Below are positions 46,650 to 54,418 of a stretch of DNA of 64,000 nt, one piece after another (position 1 is the stretch's first letter; the number at the start of each line of letters is the position of its first letter). The DNA is taken from NCBI RefSeq assembly GCF_001641335.1, contig NZ_LVEM01000002.1, positions 1,560,124-1,624,123 on the forward strand, given 5' to 3'. The translations under genes and the position numbers were made by a program. Source of the DNA: Bradyrhizobium stylosanthis (lineage in GTDB: Bacteria > Pseudomonadota > Alphaproteobacteria > Rhizobiales > Xanthobacteraceae). The notes under the pieces were generated by a model. That model was given only the letters and a program-made list of their open reading frames with translations. It had not been told where the DNA came from and ran no database searches.

Positions 46650-47219
46650 ATGGCAAAGCCAAAGCCCACAAAGCTGCCTCGCGAAAAGATATTATCGATT
46701 GCGGAAAAGGCAGCGGCGGCATTTTCATATAGTGCTGATTACAACATTGAACGCGTGGTGCAGGATCTCGGGGGGCGCATTCATCTGAATGATTTTTGGG
46801 ACAACGCAGCGAAAACCGGGTCGCTGACAGTTCATGGATTGAGAAATTTCGACATATTCGTGCCGAGCCACACTACCCATGAGCGAGATCAATTCACGAT
46901 CGCTCATGAACTTGGTCACTACATTCTTCACTACCTGCCCAATGTTGATCCGCGTGCTGAGGCTGAGCTGCAGATCGACCGGTATGGAGACAGTGCTATC
47001 GAAGCAGAGGCTAACCTGTTTGCTTATGCTTTCTTGATGCCCGAAACTCTTTTTAGAGACGCATTTATTCGGTTTGAGGAAAATCTAAGCGCCGTCGCCA
47101 GCACATTTAAAGTATCGGAAGTTGCTGCACGGATGCGCGCAAAAATGCTGGGGCTTTATGGCGACGGCGACCGAAAATCGAAGGCGTCTCGAAGCGCTGC
47201 CAATATTCCTGCGGCCTAG
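46650..47219 (+). CDS. ImmA/IrrE-family zinc metallopeptidase 2
   Basis: 189 residues. HExxH as H86-E87-x-x-H90 in FTIAHELGHYILHYLP, third ligand Glu in SAIEAEANLFAYAFLMPETL (E118 or E120). N-terminal half contains KLPREKILSIAEKAAAAFSY and IHLNDFWDNAAKTGSLTVHG, as in IrrE-like proteins. gagga at 46636-46640 before ATG 46650. It diverges from the XRE-ImmA pair and overlaps the cyclase-like gene by 62 nt. Sequence differs clearly from metallopeptidase 1, so this is not a recent duplication. Its substrate is not encoded on the same strand; candidates are the XRE protein or the cyclase. Confidence 0.88.
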   Translation: MAKPKPTKLPREKILSIAEKAAAAFSYSADYNIERVVQDLGGRIHLNDFWDNAAKTGSLTVHGLRNFDIFVPSHTTHERDQFTIAHELGHYILHYLPNVDPRAEAELQIDRYGDSAIEAEANLFAYAFLMPETLFRDAFIRFEENLSAVASTFKVSEVAARMRAKMLGLYGDGDRKSKASRSAANIPAA

Positions 47220-48327
47220 ATTTCGTCTTTTCCTGAGCATCGATTTAGTCGGTTCGACGGCGTCGAAGCAGCGGCCCAGCTTTCCAATTAAAGAACCAGG
47301 AAGGCTTTGGGCCGATGGTGGAATGGCACCGCCGTGGTTGTCTCCAATTGCAAACTTCTTTGGATCCTTTCGAGAAGCATTTATTCGAGAATGGAAGATC
47401 TTCCGCGGATCAGTCGCGTCGGAGTTGCGCATTAATGTCACCAACGATCCGATCTTTTGGAAGGCAAATGGGGACGAACTGATCTTTGTAAAAGAATTGG
47501 ACGATAGAAGAGAAATTCTCGGCTGCATCCTTGCGTGGTCGCAGGCGCTGAAGGCGGTGCGTCCGATCCTCGAGAAAAGTGGGCTTGATGCGAAAGCAAC
47601 CGCTTGGACTGCAGGATTTCCTGTCTCCAACTCTGAGTTGGTGTTTCAGCTGAACCCCGGATCTCAGAACGCTCCATATGAGGATGACCCTCGACTGCTT
47701 CAGTTCTCTCTTTTGGAAAGGTGGTATCAGGATTCCACTTCACAGATTTCGTTGTTGATGGATTTTATCGGACCATCGATCGATATCGGTTTTCGATTAG
47801 CTGCGCATTCCTCTGCAAGACGATTCGTGATCTCCGTTGATATTGCCTACTTTCTTGCGAATATCCTCCTTCCGCCGACGAGTGAAACCAAAATTCCGAG
47901 AATCCTTTATGGAGGCAAGGAGGTGCTCAAAGGCGTGCTGGGTGGGAAACCGTATCCCATTTTTTGGATAGATACCAAAGCACCGGCTCCGATGGAGGCT
48001 GTAAAACCAGAAGACAAATTGCTGGGATATACGCAGCTAAGGGACGTCTCGGATTTCTGCGTGGAGTTCTACGCTGAGCACTCAGCAGAGATGTTCGTGC
48101 CATTTATTTATCGAGAGGATGAGAGCCTCTATGGGAATTTCCCTGAGAACTACATTGAAGCTCTTGAGCACTTGTATGCAACCTGGGAAAAAGAAAAAAA
48201 GCGCTATTCTGGCGAAGCAATGGACGTGAATTCGGCGGAGGAAGTTGAAGATTTGACAGTTGAAGAAGCCGCTCAAAAGGAAGAAGTCATTATCGAGGCG
48301 ATAGCAAGAATCTCCTCAGAGAAATGA
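47158..48327 (+). CDS. Class III nucleotidyl cyclase-like protein
   Basis: 389 residues; I recognise no named family, but the catalytic layout of class III cyclases is visible. First metal Asp D29 in FLSIDLVGSTA; K102 and second metal Asp D106 in WKANGDELIFV (K-x-x-G-D, as in adenylate cyclases); D202-F-I-G-P-S-I-D209-I-G-F-R213 matches D..G...N...R, where D202 corresponds to the adenine-reading Asp, R213 to the transition-state Arg, and D209 replaces the usual Asn. ARRFVISVDIAYFLA completes the fold. Between D29 and D106 there is a roughly 30-residue insertion. The C-terminal 100 residues are helical and acidic (EEVEDLTVEEAAQKEEVIIE). No membrane segment. In-frame starts after 47158 do not exist before the domain, so it must overlap metallopeptidase 2. 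Activity and product unproven. Confidence 0.72.
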   Translation: MATATENRRRLEALPIFLRPRFRLFLSIDLVGSTASKQRPSFPIKEPGRLWADGGMAPPWLSPIANFFGSFREAFIREWKIFRGSVASELRINVTNDPIFWKANGDELIFVKELDDRREILGCILAWSQALKAVRPILEKSGLDAKATAWTAGFPVSNSELVFQLNPGSQNAPYEDDPRLLQFSLLERWYQDSTSQISLLMDFIGPSIDIGFRLAAHSSARRFVISVDIAYFLANILLPPTSETKIPRILYGGKEVLKGVLGGKPYPIFWIDTKAPAPMEAVKPEDKLLGYTQLRDVSDFCVEFYAEHSAEMFVPFIYREDESLYGNFPENYIEALEHLYATWEKEKKRYSGEAMDVNSAEEVEDLTVEEAAQKEEVIIEAIARISSEK

Positions 48328-48529
48328 TATTCATTTATCTCAGCATCGATCAGTAGCAGCAACAAGCTGTCGGCGCTGGTGCGGTGACTTCAAGGACATC
48401 AACGAACGGCCCGATGCGCTCGGGACATTTCGCCGCTTCGCCTTAAGGTTTGTCTACGACCGTTTTGCCGATCTGCTGTTTGCCTGGAATAAATGGTGCG
48501 GGCGCTGGTGAGCGCCTGCCGACGATCGA
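48328..48529. other. Right edge of the insertion, possible coding relic
   Basis: An open stretch at 48368-48511 reads CRRWCGDFKDINERPDALGT-FRRFALRFVYDRF... and ends at a TGA; GC use is already rhizobial. It has no start and no recognised family. It may be the remains of a gene cut by the insertion, or chance. No other gene in this stretch. Confidence 0.3.
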
Positions 48530-48766
48530 CTACTTCTTCTTCACCCCGACCCGCTCGATCCGCTTGATCTCCAGCGGGGGCCGGCCCGACTTCTCCGCGA
48601 TCTCGCGGTCCTGCTCCATGATGAAGTTGCGGGCGGGTTCGTCGCCGTCGAGGCCGCCGAGAAGCTCGGAGGGCACGCGGCGGTTGGAGCGTTGGGAGTC
48701 GTCTTCATAGACGACGTTGAAGAAGGCGAATTCGCCTTTGGGGTTGGTTCCGGGTTTCTTGGCCAT
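48530..48766 (-). CDS. Small hypothetical protein (78 aa)
   Basis: Soluble, charged: MAKKPGTNPKGEFAFFNVVY, RRVPSELLGGLDGDEPARNF, IMEQDREIAEKSGRPPLEIK, ending VGVKKK. The basic ends and central acidic helix give no domain match. Good rhizobial codon bias suggests a real chromosomal gene. Function unknown. Confidence 0.7.
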   Translation of the reverse strand: MAKKPGTNPKGEFAFFNVVYEDDSQRSNRRVPSELLGGLDGDEPARNFIMEQDREIAEKSGRPPLEIKRIERVGVKKK

Positions 48767-49275
48767 GGCGGCTTGTCGTCGATCAGGGCGCCGCAGTCAA
48801 ATGACTTTGCGGGTGCGCAACGCCGATGGCCGCGGAATTCACCGCGCAACCGATCGAAAAAGCCTGTTTCGGGGGATGGAGGCGGCCGGCGCCTCAGGTC
48901 CGGTGCGGACCCTCAATAAACGGCGGGCCGCAAAGCCCGCCGTCTATTTTTGGTCTTCAGCGTCGCCCGGGGCTGGCAGGGCGACAACCTAAAATAGAAG
49001 ACTATAGATTGCGTCATGCGGTGGCAAGATAAATCGTGGCGACGCTGGTGTCGCAGCAAGCGCAGCAGATATGCGTTGATCCCGACGTCGAGTTCCCGCG
49101 TGCATCGAAACAATTGTTTGGATCGTCAAATCACTTTGTTCATCTTCACTGTCCTTGCAATGCAGCGAACATGGCGCGCCTTGTAGGCAAACGCGTCCGG
49201 TTGCACGTCTTCCCGGCTGCGTGCAGATCAAATGATAACTTATGTTATTGGCAGTAGCGCCGCGCGATGTGGACG
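48767..49275. other. 500-bp region without a supported gene
   Basis: Frames at 48826-49032, 49036-49257 (plus) and 48989-49279 (minus) have no domain and weak starts. The stretch 49010-49260 is less GC-rich and ends in an AT-rich palindrome (ATAAC-ttat-GTTAT, about 49233-49246), which may be a promoter or operator. A plus-direction terminator is at 48920-48943. Confidence 0.45.
48920..48943 (+). terminator. Terminator without an assigned gene
   Basis: acggcgggc-cgcaaa-gcccgccgt, followed by ctattttt. No plus-strand gene ends near it; the closest upstream plus stop is the cyclase-like gene 590 nt away. Confidence 0.6.
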
Positions 49276-49650
49276 TCACCTCGTCCGCGCGCGTCGCGCG
49301 AGTTCCCGCACGGCGAGCCGCGATCCGTGCCCGCCGTCGCGCCTGTCCTGATCCTCCTTGCGCCCCTGCGCCATGATCGCGCTGCCCATCGCCGCGGAAC
49401 CGAAGGTGATGAGGAAGGACGCAAGCAAGAGGCCAAGCGCGACGCCGCCCGAATGGTCGGCGAAGATCAGATCGCGCAGATGCCCGGGATTGAGCCAGAG
49501 CAGCCCGCCGACGAGCAGTGCCGCGGCGCAGGCGCCGATCGCAAGGTTGATCGCGAGCAGGCGGAACAGCGGGATGCGGAGGAGGGCCAAGCGACCTGGT
49601 CGAGGTTGGTTGTTCGGCATCGCGGTTCCCGACACGCTCTCAGTCGCCAT
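49276..49650 (-). CDS. Two-helix membrane protein (124 aa)
   Basis: Two transmembrane helices: RLLAINLAIGACAAALLVGG and GVALGLLLASFLITFGSAAM, then a basic tail (QGRKEDQDRRDGGHGSRLAV). Resembles small rhizobial inner-membrane proteins of unknown role. ATG 49650 preceded by GAGGTGGAG; ATG 49620 is an alternative. Confidence 0.7.
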   Translation of the reverse strand: MATESVSGTAMPNNQPRPGRLALLRIPLFRLLAINLAIGACAAALLVGGLLWLNPGHLRDLIFADHSGGVALGLLLASFLITFGSAAMGSAIMAQGRKEDQDRRDGGHGSRLAVRELARRARTR

Positions 49651-49751
49651 CTCCACCTCGCGACTGCGCCGCGCGTAGCGAGGGAGACGCGACTGTTCAT
49701 TTCATGTCGCTCGGGCCGCGATATTGATGCACGTCAAGTTCACGCGCGATG

Positions 49752-50687
49752 TCACGGCGCCACCAGTTCCACCCGCCGGTTCAGCGCGCGGCCGGCATCC
49801 GTTGCGTTCGAGCCGACCGGCGCCAGCAATCCGACGCCGGCGGTGCGCAAGCGTGTCGGCACGATGCGGAAGCTCTTCACGAGCTCGGCGGCGACGGCCT
49901 CGGCGCGGCGCTTGGAGAGATCGACATTGTATTCATACGCGCCCTGGCTGTCGGTGTGGCCGACGATGAAGACGCTGAGCTGCGGCTGGCCCGTCAGCAG
50001 CTTTGCGATCTGCTCCAGCGTCGGCCGGCTCTCCGGTTTCAGCACGGCCTTGTCGGTGTCGAAATAGATGCCGTAGAGCGCAATGTGGCCGGCCTCGCCC
50101 AGACCCTTCGCCATCGCGGCGGCGTCCACCATCTTGTTCGCGATCGCGCCAAGCTCGGCGACGGTGACCTGCGCATAGATGTCCTGGTTGTTCTGGCTGA
50201 CGAGGACGCTGGCCCAGGTCTCGCGACCGCCTTCGCTCTTGCGGCCGGCGAAATAGCGGTAGTTGAAACCGTCGACCCACATCTGCGGCACCGGCAACGT
50301 GTCGACGCTTTCGGTGAAGGGGATGGCGCCGCAGGCGTCGGTGTCGCAGGCCAGCACGGTCTCGAAGCCGGCTTTTGCCAGTTGCGTCTCGAAATTGCGG
50401 GAGACCTCCAGGATCGAGGGGCCGGGACCGGTGCGATAGGCAATGCGGACGATGCGGCCCTCGAGCCGCCGCGCGTCGGTCGGCTGGCCGTCCTTGAAAC
50501 TCGCTGCCTGCATCCGCGCCGCGTCAAAATCCTTCACCGCATAGCCGGTGACGACGCTGCCGGCGAACCGGCCGATGCCGGGATAGTCGCGGGCGCCCGC
50601 GACGTCGCGCGTCTGCGCGAGGGCTGTGGCTGCGGGCAGAACGAACAGGGCGACGAGGGCAGGCAATCCGGGCATCCGGTGCGGCAT
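49752..50687 (-). CDS. OmpA-family protein with DUF4892-like N-domain
   Basis: 311 residues. Signal peptide (LPALVALFVLPAATALAQ). N-terminal region with GARDYPGIGRFAGSVVTGYA and QAKAGF-type segments typical of DUF4892; C-terminal OmpA peptidoglycan-binding domain: IYFDTDKAVLKPESRPTLEQ, VFIVGHTDSQGAYEYNVDLS and KRRAEAVAAELVKSFRIVP with the Asp/Arg pair that binds diaminopimelate. Anchors the outer membrane to peptidoglycan. ATG 50687 (MPHRM) or 50675. Next to a lytic transglycosylase, divergent. Confidence 0.85.
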   Translation of the reverse strand: MPHRMPGLPALVALFVLPAATALAQTRDVAGARDYPGIGRFAGSVVTGYAVKDFDAARMQAASFKDGQPTDARRLEGRIVRIAYRTGPGPSILEVSRNFETQLAKAGFETVLACDTDACGAIPFTESVDTLPVPQMWVDGFNYRYFAGRKSEGGRETWASVLVSQNNQDIYAQVTVAELGAIANKMVDAAAMAKGLGEAGHIALYGIYFDTDKAVLKPESRPTLEQIAKLLTGQPQLSVFIVGHTDSQGAYEYNVDLSKRRAEAVAAELVKSFRIVPTRLRTAGVGLLAPVGSNATDAGRALNRRVELVAP

Positions 50688-50841
50688 GGGCGTGATCTCG
50701 ACGTTGGGGTTCAAGGGAGCGCTGCTCCTTAGTCGCATTCCGCGCAAGATCGGTTCTGGCGAGGTTTTGCCGCTTTGACGCGAATCCGGTTCCCGGGCAT
50801 GATCCGCATCCCCCGCGCATACTTTCAAAGGATTTTCCCGC

Positions 50842-51648
50842 ATGTTGAGATCGCTTCTCGCCACCACCGTCGTCCTGTCGCTGGCTGGTGGTACGGCTGA
50901 GGCCGCGCGTTGCGGCGGCGACTTCAACAGTTTCGTCGCCAGCATGACCGCAGAGGCGCAAGGAGCCGGCGTCTCGGCGGGCGTGACCAGCGCGGCGTTC
51001 AGCGGTATCACCCAGGACGGCGCCGTGCTCGCCTTCGACCGGCGCCAGCGCTACACCTTCAACAAGAGCTTCGAGCAGTATGTCTCGACCCGCGTCGGCC
51101 CGGGCCGCATCAACGGCGGCAAGGCGCTGCTGCAGCGCCACGCCGCGCTGCTCTCGCGCATCGAGCAGCAGTTCGGCGTGCCGCGCTACATCCTGGTCGC
51201 GATCTGGGGGCTGGAGAGCGATTTCGGCAAGGGCGACATCGGCAAGCTGCCGGTGATCCGCACGCTGGCGACGCTGGCGCATGACTGCCGCCGCACCGAC
51301 CTGTTCCAGGGCGAGCTGCTCGCCGCCCTCAAGATCGTGCAGCGCGGCGACCTGCCGCTGCGCGACCTGATCGGCGCCTATGCCGGCGAGATCGGCCAGA
51401 CCCAGTTCCTGCCGTCGTCCTACATCAAGTACGGCGTCGATTTCGACGGCGACGGCCATGTCGACCTCCGCCACAGCGTCCCCGACGTGCTCGCCTCGAC
51501 CGCGAATTTGCTCCACACCAACGGCTTCAAGATGGGCCAGCCCTACGGCGAAGGCACCGCCAATTTCGAGGCGATGCGCGAGTGGAACAGGGCGGTGGTC
51601 TACCGCAAGACCATCGGCTATTTCGCCGATCGGCTGGCGGGGCAGTGA
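50842..51648 (+). CDS. Lytic murein transglycosylase (MltB-type)
   Basis: 268 residues, signal peptide MLRSLLATTVVLSLAGGTAE then ARCGGDF. SLT family 3/MltB core: FDRRQRYTFNKSFEQYVSTR, RYILVAIWGLESDFGKGDIG with the catalytic Glu, FQGELLAALKIVQRGDLPLR, YAGEIGQTQFLPSSYIKYG (second family signature) and FDGDGHVDLRHSVPDVLAS. Cleaves glycan strands to 1,6-anhydro-muropeptides. Divergent from the OmpA gene with a 154-bp shared promoter region. Confidence 0.92.
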   Translation: MLRSLLATTVVLSLAGGTAEAARCGGDFNSFVASMTAEAQGAGVSAGVTSAAFSGITQDGAVLAFDRRQRYTFNKSFEQYVSTRVGPGRINGGKALLQRHAALLSRIEQQFGVPRYILVAIWGLESDFGKGDIGKLPVIRTLATLAHDCRRTDLFQGELLAALKIVQRGDLPLRDLIGAYAGEIGQTQFLPSSYIKYGVDFDGDGHVDLRHSVPDVLASTANLLHTNGFKMGQPYGEGTANFEAMREWNRAVVYRKTIGYFADRLAGQ

Positions 51649-51656
51649 GGTGAACT

Positions 51657-51747
51657 CGTAGGGTGGGCAAAGGCGCACTTGCGCCGTGCCCACCACCTCT
51701 ATCCGTTGTCGAAAGTCGTGGGCACGCTACGCTTTGCCCACCCTACG
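51657..51747. repeat. Interspersed inverted repeat (gtagggtgggcaaag family)
   Basis: cgtagggtgggcaaaggcgc ... gctttgcccaccctacg, with gtgcccaccac / gtgggcacg inside; second copy of 20196-20284. Confidence 0.8.
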
Positions 51748-51766
51748 ACAGCGGAGCTCTCCCCAT

Positions 51767-51910
51767 CGTCGTCCTGGCGAAAGCCAGGACCCATTACCCC
51801 AGGGAGGAATGATTGCGACGGCTCTCAGCCGCTTGCATTGGCTGGGTAACCGTCAGCCGTCGCCAAACTGCGTTCGGTGGCTATGGGTCCTGGCTTTCGC
51901 CAGGACGACG
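51767..51910. repeat. Interspersed inverted repeat (gtcctggcgaaagccaggac family)
   Basis: cgtcgtcctggcgaaagcca + ggaccc ... gggtcctggctttcgccagg + acgacg. Its first arm alone is the hairpin at 39253-39280. Confidence 0.8.
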
Positions 51911-51946
51911 GCGGAGGATGCCGCACCACCATCCCCCATCATGCGG

Positions 51947-52777
51947 CTACTTCCCCTTCGCCATCTTCTCCAGCTTGCGCTGCAGCGGTGCCCAATAGGT
52001 CCCCGGGCGGAAGCGCTGCAGGAGGTCCATGAAGCGGGCGTCGTTACCGATCAGGATGCGCGGCTCGTTCTTCTCGATGCCTCTGATGATGCGTAGCGCC
52101 GCGTCCTTCGGCGTGGTCTTGGCCGCGGTCTCGAACCGCTCGATCATCTGCGAGCGGCGCGCATTGTCGGTGACGCCGGCCCCGGTGCGGGAGTTGCGCG
52201 CGATCGCGGTGGCGATGCCGCCGGGATGCACCACCGAGAGCTTGACCGGGCTGCCCGCCACCGCAAGCTCGTGGCGCACGCTCTCGGAGAAGCCGCGCAC
52301 CGCGAACTTGGCCGCGGCATAAGCCGATTGCCCGGGCGGCGCGATGATGCCGAAGATCGAGGAGATGTTGACGATATGCGCCTCGCCGAGCGTCTTCAGG
52401 TGCGGCAGGAAGGCGCGCGTGCCGTGCACCACGCCCCAGAAATTGATGTCGAACAGCCAGTCCATCTGCGCTTGGTCGATCTCCTCGAACGTGCCGAGCA
52501 GTGCCACGCCGGCATTGTTGACGACGATGCCGAGCGCGGGATGGGCCGCGATCGCCTCGCCGGCGAAGCGCGCGATGTCATCGGGCTCGCTGACGTCGAC
52601 GCGATGCACGCTGACCTTCCGGCCCGTGCCGATCTCGGCGGCGAGCGACTTCAGCCCGGCCTCGTCGCGGTCGGCGAGCGCAAGGTCGCAGCCGCGCTGG
52701 GCAAGCTCGACGGCCAGCGCGCGGCCGATGCCGCTTGCGGCTCCTGTAATGGCGGCGGCGCCGCGAATCGCAGTCAT
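51947..52777 (-). CDS. Short-chain dehydrogenase/reductase
   Basis: 276 residues, classical SDR. Cofactor site AAITGAASGIGRALAVELAQ (TGxxxGIG), NNAG motif VVNNAGVALLGTFEEI, catalytic Ser in NISSIFGII and Y-x-x-x-K in QSAYAAAKFAVRGFSES. The acidic residue after strand 2 (LALADRDE) indicates NAD(H) or mixed preference. Substrate unknown. Confidence 0.92.
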   Translation of the reverse strand: MTAIRGAAAITGAASGIGRALAVELAQRGCDLALADRDEAGLKSLAAEIGTGRKVSVHRVDVSEPDDIARFAGEAIAAHPALGIVVNNAGVALLGTFEEIDQAQMDWLFDINFWGVVHGTRAFLPHLKTLGEAHIVNISSIFGIIAPPGQSAYAAAKFAVRGFSESVRHELAVAGSPVKLSVVHPGGIATAIARNSRTGAGVTDNARRSQMIERFETAAKTTPKDAALRIIRGIEKNEPRILIGNDARFMDLLQRFRPGTYWAPLQRKLEKMAKGK

Positions 52778-52899
52778 GAAATCCCCCCGTCAAGTCCCCG
52801 ATGATGGAACCACGATTTACATTTTTTTGAAATGAAACCGAACCGTAGCCGCTCTCCGTTTTTAACATATCGTTATCGAGGCAAGCATTGGAGCCGTCG

Positions 52900-53274
52900 A
52901 TGGGACAATCAAAGCCATTTCGCGCCACAGCACTCATCGTTGAAGACGACATCATGCAGCGGGAAATGCTGTGTGTCCTGCTGGAAGAGAGCGGGTACGA
53001 CGTCATTCAGTGCGAGAGTGCCGAAGCGGCCGAGCGCGTGCTGGACAAGAACGCCGGCGCGCTGTGCCTGATGCTGACGGACGTCCAGCTTGCGGGGCGC
53101 ATGAACGGGGTCGAGCTGGCGCATGTCGCCAAGGACCGCAATCCCCGGCTCGATGTCGTCGTCACCTCCGGCCGCCCCCTGAGGCAGCCCTTGCCCGACG
53201 GCGCCAAATTCTGGGCCAAGCCCTGGGCGCCCCTCGACGTGCTGCGCGAGGCCGAGCTCGCGCAGATGAATTGA
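52900..53274 (+). CDS. Stand-alone response-regulator receiver
   Basis: 124 residues, single receiver domain (CheY-like). Acid pocket VEDDIMQREM, phospho-Asp in LMLTDVQLAGR, Thr/Ser at VVVTSGRPL and Lys in AKFWAKPWAP. No output domain, so it acts through partner proteins. ATG 52900 has ggag at 52890-52893; TTG 52888 is a weaker alternative. No kinase adjacent; the hybrid kinase at 28703 is far away. Confidence 0.9.
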   Translation: MGQSKPFRATALIVEDDIMQREMLCVLLEESGYDVIQCESAEAAERVLDKNAGALCLMLTDVQLAGRMNGVELAHVAKDRNPRLDVVVTSGRPLRQPLPDGAKFWAKPWAPLDVLREAELAQMN

Positions 53275-53371
53275 CCGTTCTCGCCCCGTCATCCCCGCGC
53301 AAATGACCTCGCCGTTGCGCGGGGTGACGGTCCGGCTTTCTCGCTGCGCGGCGGACTGATAAGGTCGGCCC

Positions 53372-53983
53372 ATGTCCTGGTCCTTCCTGCTCACCTCGCT
53401 GATCGTCGTCGCCTCGCCCGGCACCGGCGTGCTCTATACGCTGGCGGCAGCACTCACGCGCGGCTCGCGCGCCAGTGTCGCCGCCGCCTTCGGCTGCACG
53501 CTCGGGATCGTGCCGCACATGGTCGCGGCCATGCTCGGGCTTGCCGCCGTGCTCCACACCAGCGCGCTCGCCTTCGCCGCGCTGAAATGGGGCGGCGTAC
53601 TCTATCTGCTCTACATGTCCTGGCAGGCGCTGCGCGAAACCGGGGCGCTGGCGGTGGAGGGCGAGATCAAGGAGCGCTCCAATGGCCGCGTCGTCGTCAC
53701 CGGCTTCCTGATCAACATCCTCAATCCCAAACTGTCGATCTTCTTCCTCGCCTTCCTGCCGCAGTTCATCGCGGCGGACGAGGCCTATGTGCTGGCGCGA
53801 ATGCTGGAATTGAGCGGCGCCTTCATGGCGATGACTTTTGCCGTGTTCGTCGTCTACGGCTTCTCCGGCGCCTCGGTGCGCGAGCGCGTCATCTCCCGCC
53901 CCCGCGTCATGGCCTGGCTGCGCCGCAGCTTTGCCGCCGGCTTCGCCGCCCTCGGCGCCAAGCTGGCATTCGCGGAGAGGTAA
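53372..53983 (+). CDS. LysE-family amino-acid exporter
   Basis: 203 residues, RhtB type: FLLTSLIVVASPGTGVLYTL (the ASPG variant of PGP), GSRASVAAAFGCTLGIVPHM, TGFLINILNPKLSIFFLAFL and six helices. Not similar in detail to the exporter at 35656. Monocistronic, bounded by repeat DNA. Confidence 0.9.
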   Translation: MSWSFLLTSLIVVASPGTGVLYTLAAALTRGSRASVAAAFGCTLGIVPHMVAAMLGLAAVLHTSALAFAALKWGGVLYLLYMSWQALRETGALAVEGEIKERSNGRVVVTGFLINILNPKLSIFFLAFLPQFIAADEAYVLARMLELSGAFMAMTFAVFVVYGFSGASVRERVISRPRVMAWLRRSFAAGFAALGAKLAFAER

Positions 53984-53990
53984 GTTCTTA

Positions 53991-54130
53991 ACCTCTCCCC
54001 GCTTGCGGGGAGAGGTCGCATCCCATCGCAGATGGGATGCGGGTGAGGGGGTGCAGGTCTCACGGAGATCTCGCATGTGGAGAGAAGCCCCTCACCCCGA
54101 CCCTCTCCCCGTAAGAACGGGGCGAGGGAG
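53991..54130. repeat. Long interspersed repeat (ctctccccgcttgcggggag family)
   Basis: acctctccccgcttgcgggg + agaggtcgcatcccatc ... cctctccccgtaagaacggg. Closely matches 39746-39910. Confidence 0.85.
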
Positions 54131-54156
54131 CGATAGAGCGGAGCGAACTCCACCCA

Positions 54157-54181
54157 ATAAAAAAGCGGGCCTTGCGCCCGC
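54157..54181 (-). terminator. Terminator of the Lys/Ala peptide gene
   Basis: gcgggc-cttgc-gcccgc with aataaaaaa on its left, a T-run on the minus strand, 78 nt after the peptide stop. Confidence 0.75.
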
Positions 54182-54258
54182 CACCTTCAAACCCGTCCGA
54201 TCCCTTCCCGACGCCCGGGCGGAGCGAGCTCCACCCGGGCAAAGAAAAAGAAGCCTCG

Positions 54259-54327
54259 TTACTTCTTCTTCGCCTTCTTCGCCTTCTTGGCCTTCTTCTT
54301 CGCCGCCTTCTTCGCTTTCTTAGCCAT
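54259..54327 (-). CDS. 22-residue Lys/Ala histone-H1-like peptide
   Basis: ATG 54327 preceded by TTGAGAGGATACT (AGAGGA Shine-Dalgarno at good spacing), stop at 54259. The product is one Met, 14 Lys and 7 Ala in a KKAKKAAKKKAKK pattern, like the tails of bacterial histone-H1-like and AlgP proteins. It must be very basic and probably binds DNA or RNA. A terminator follows at 54157-54181 and the 400-bp upstream gap is rich in GANTC sites and has a DnaA box, so it is a complete small transcription unit. Confidence 0.6.
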   Translation of the reverse strand: MAKKAKKAAKKKAKKAKKAKKK

Positions 54328-54418
54328 AGTATCCTCTCAAGGGTTCATGGTTAAACGCGACACGAGGGATGCTCGGCGGAGGGCCAGCCTCGCAACATCC
54401 TCGATGACAAACTCAGCA

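Noticed and set aside
48826..49279. Small ORFs on both strands in the 48.8-49.3 kb gap
   Set aside because: No ribosome binding site, domain or codon bias supports any of them.
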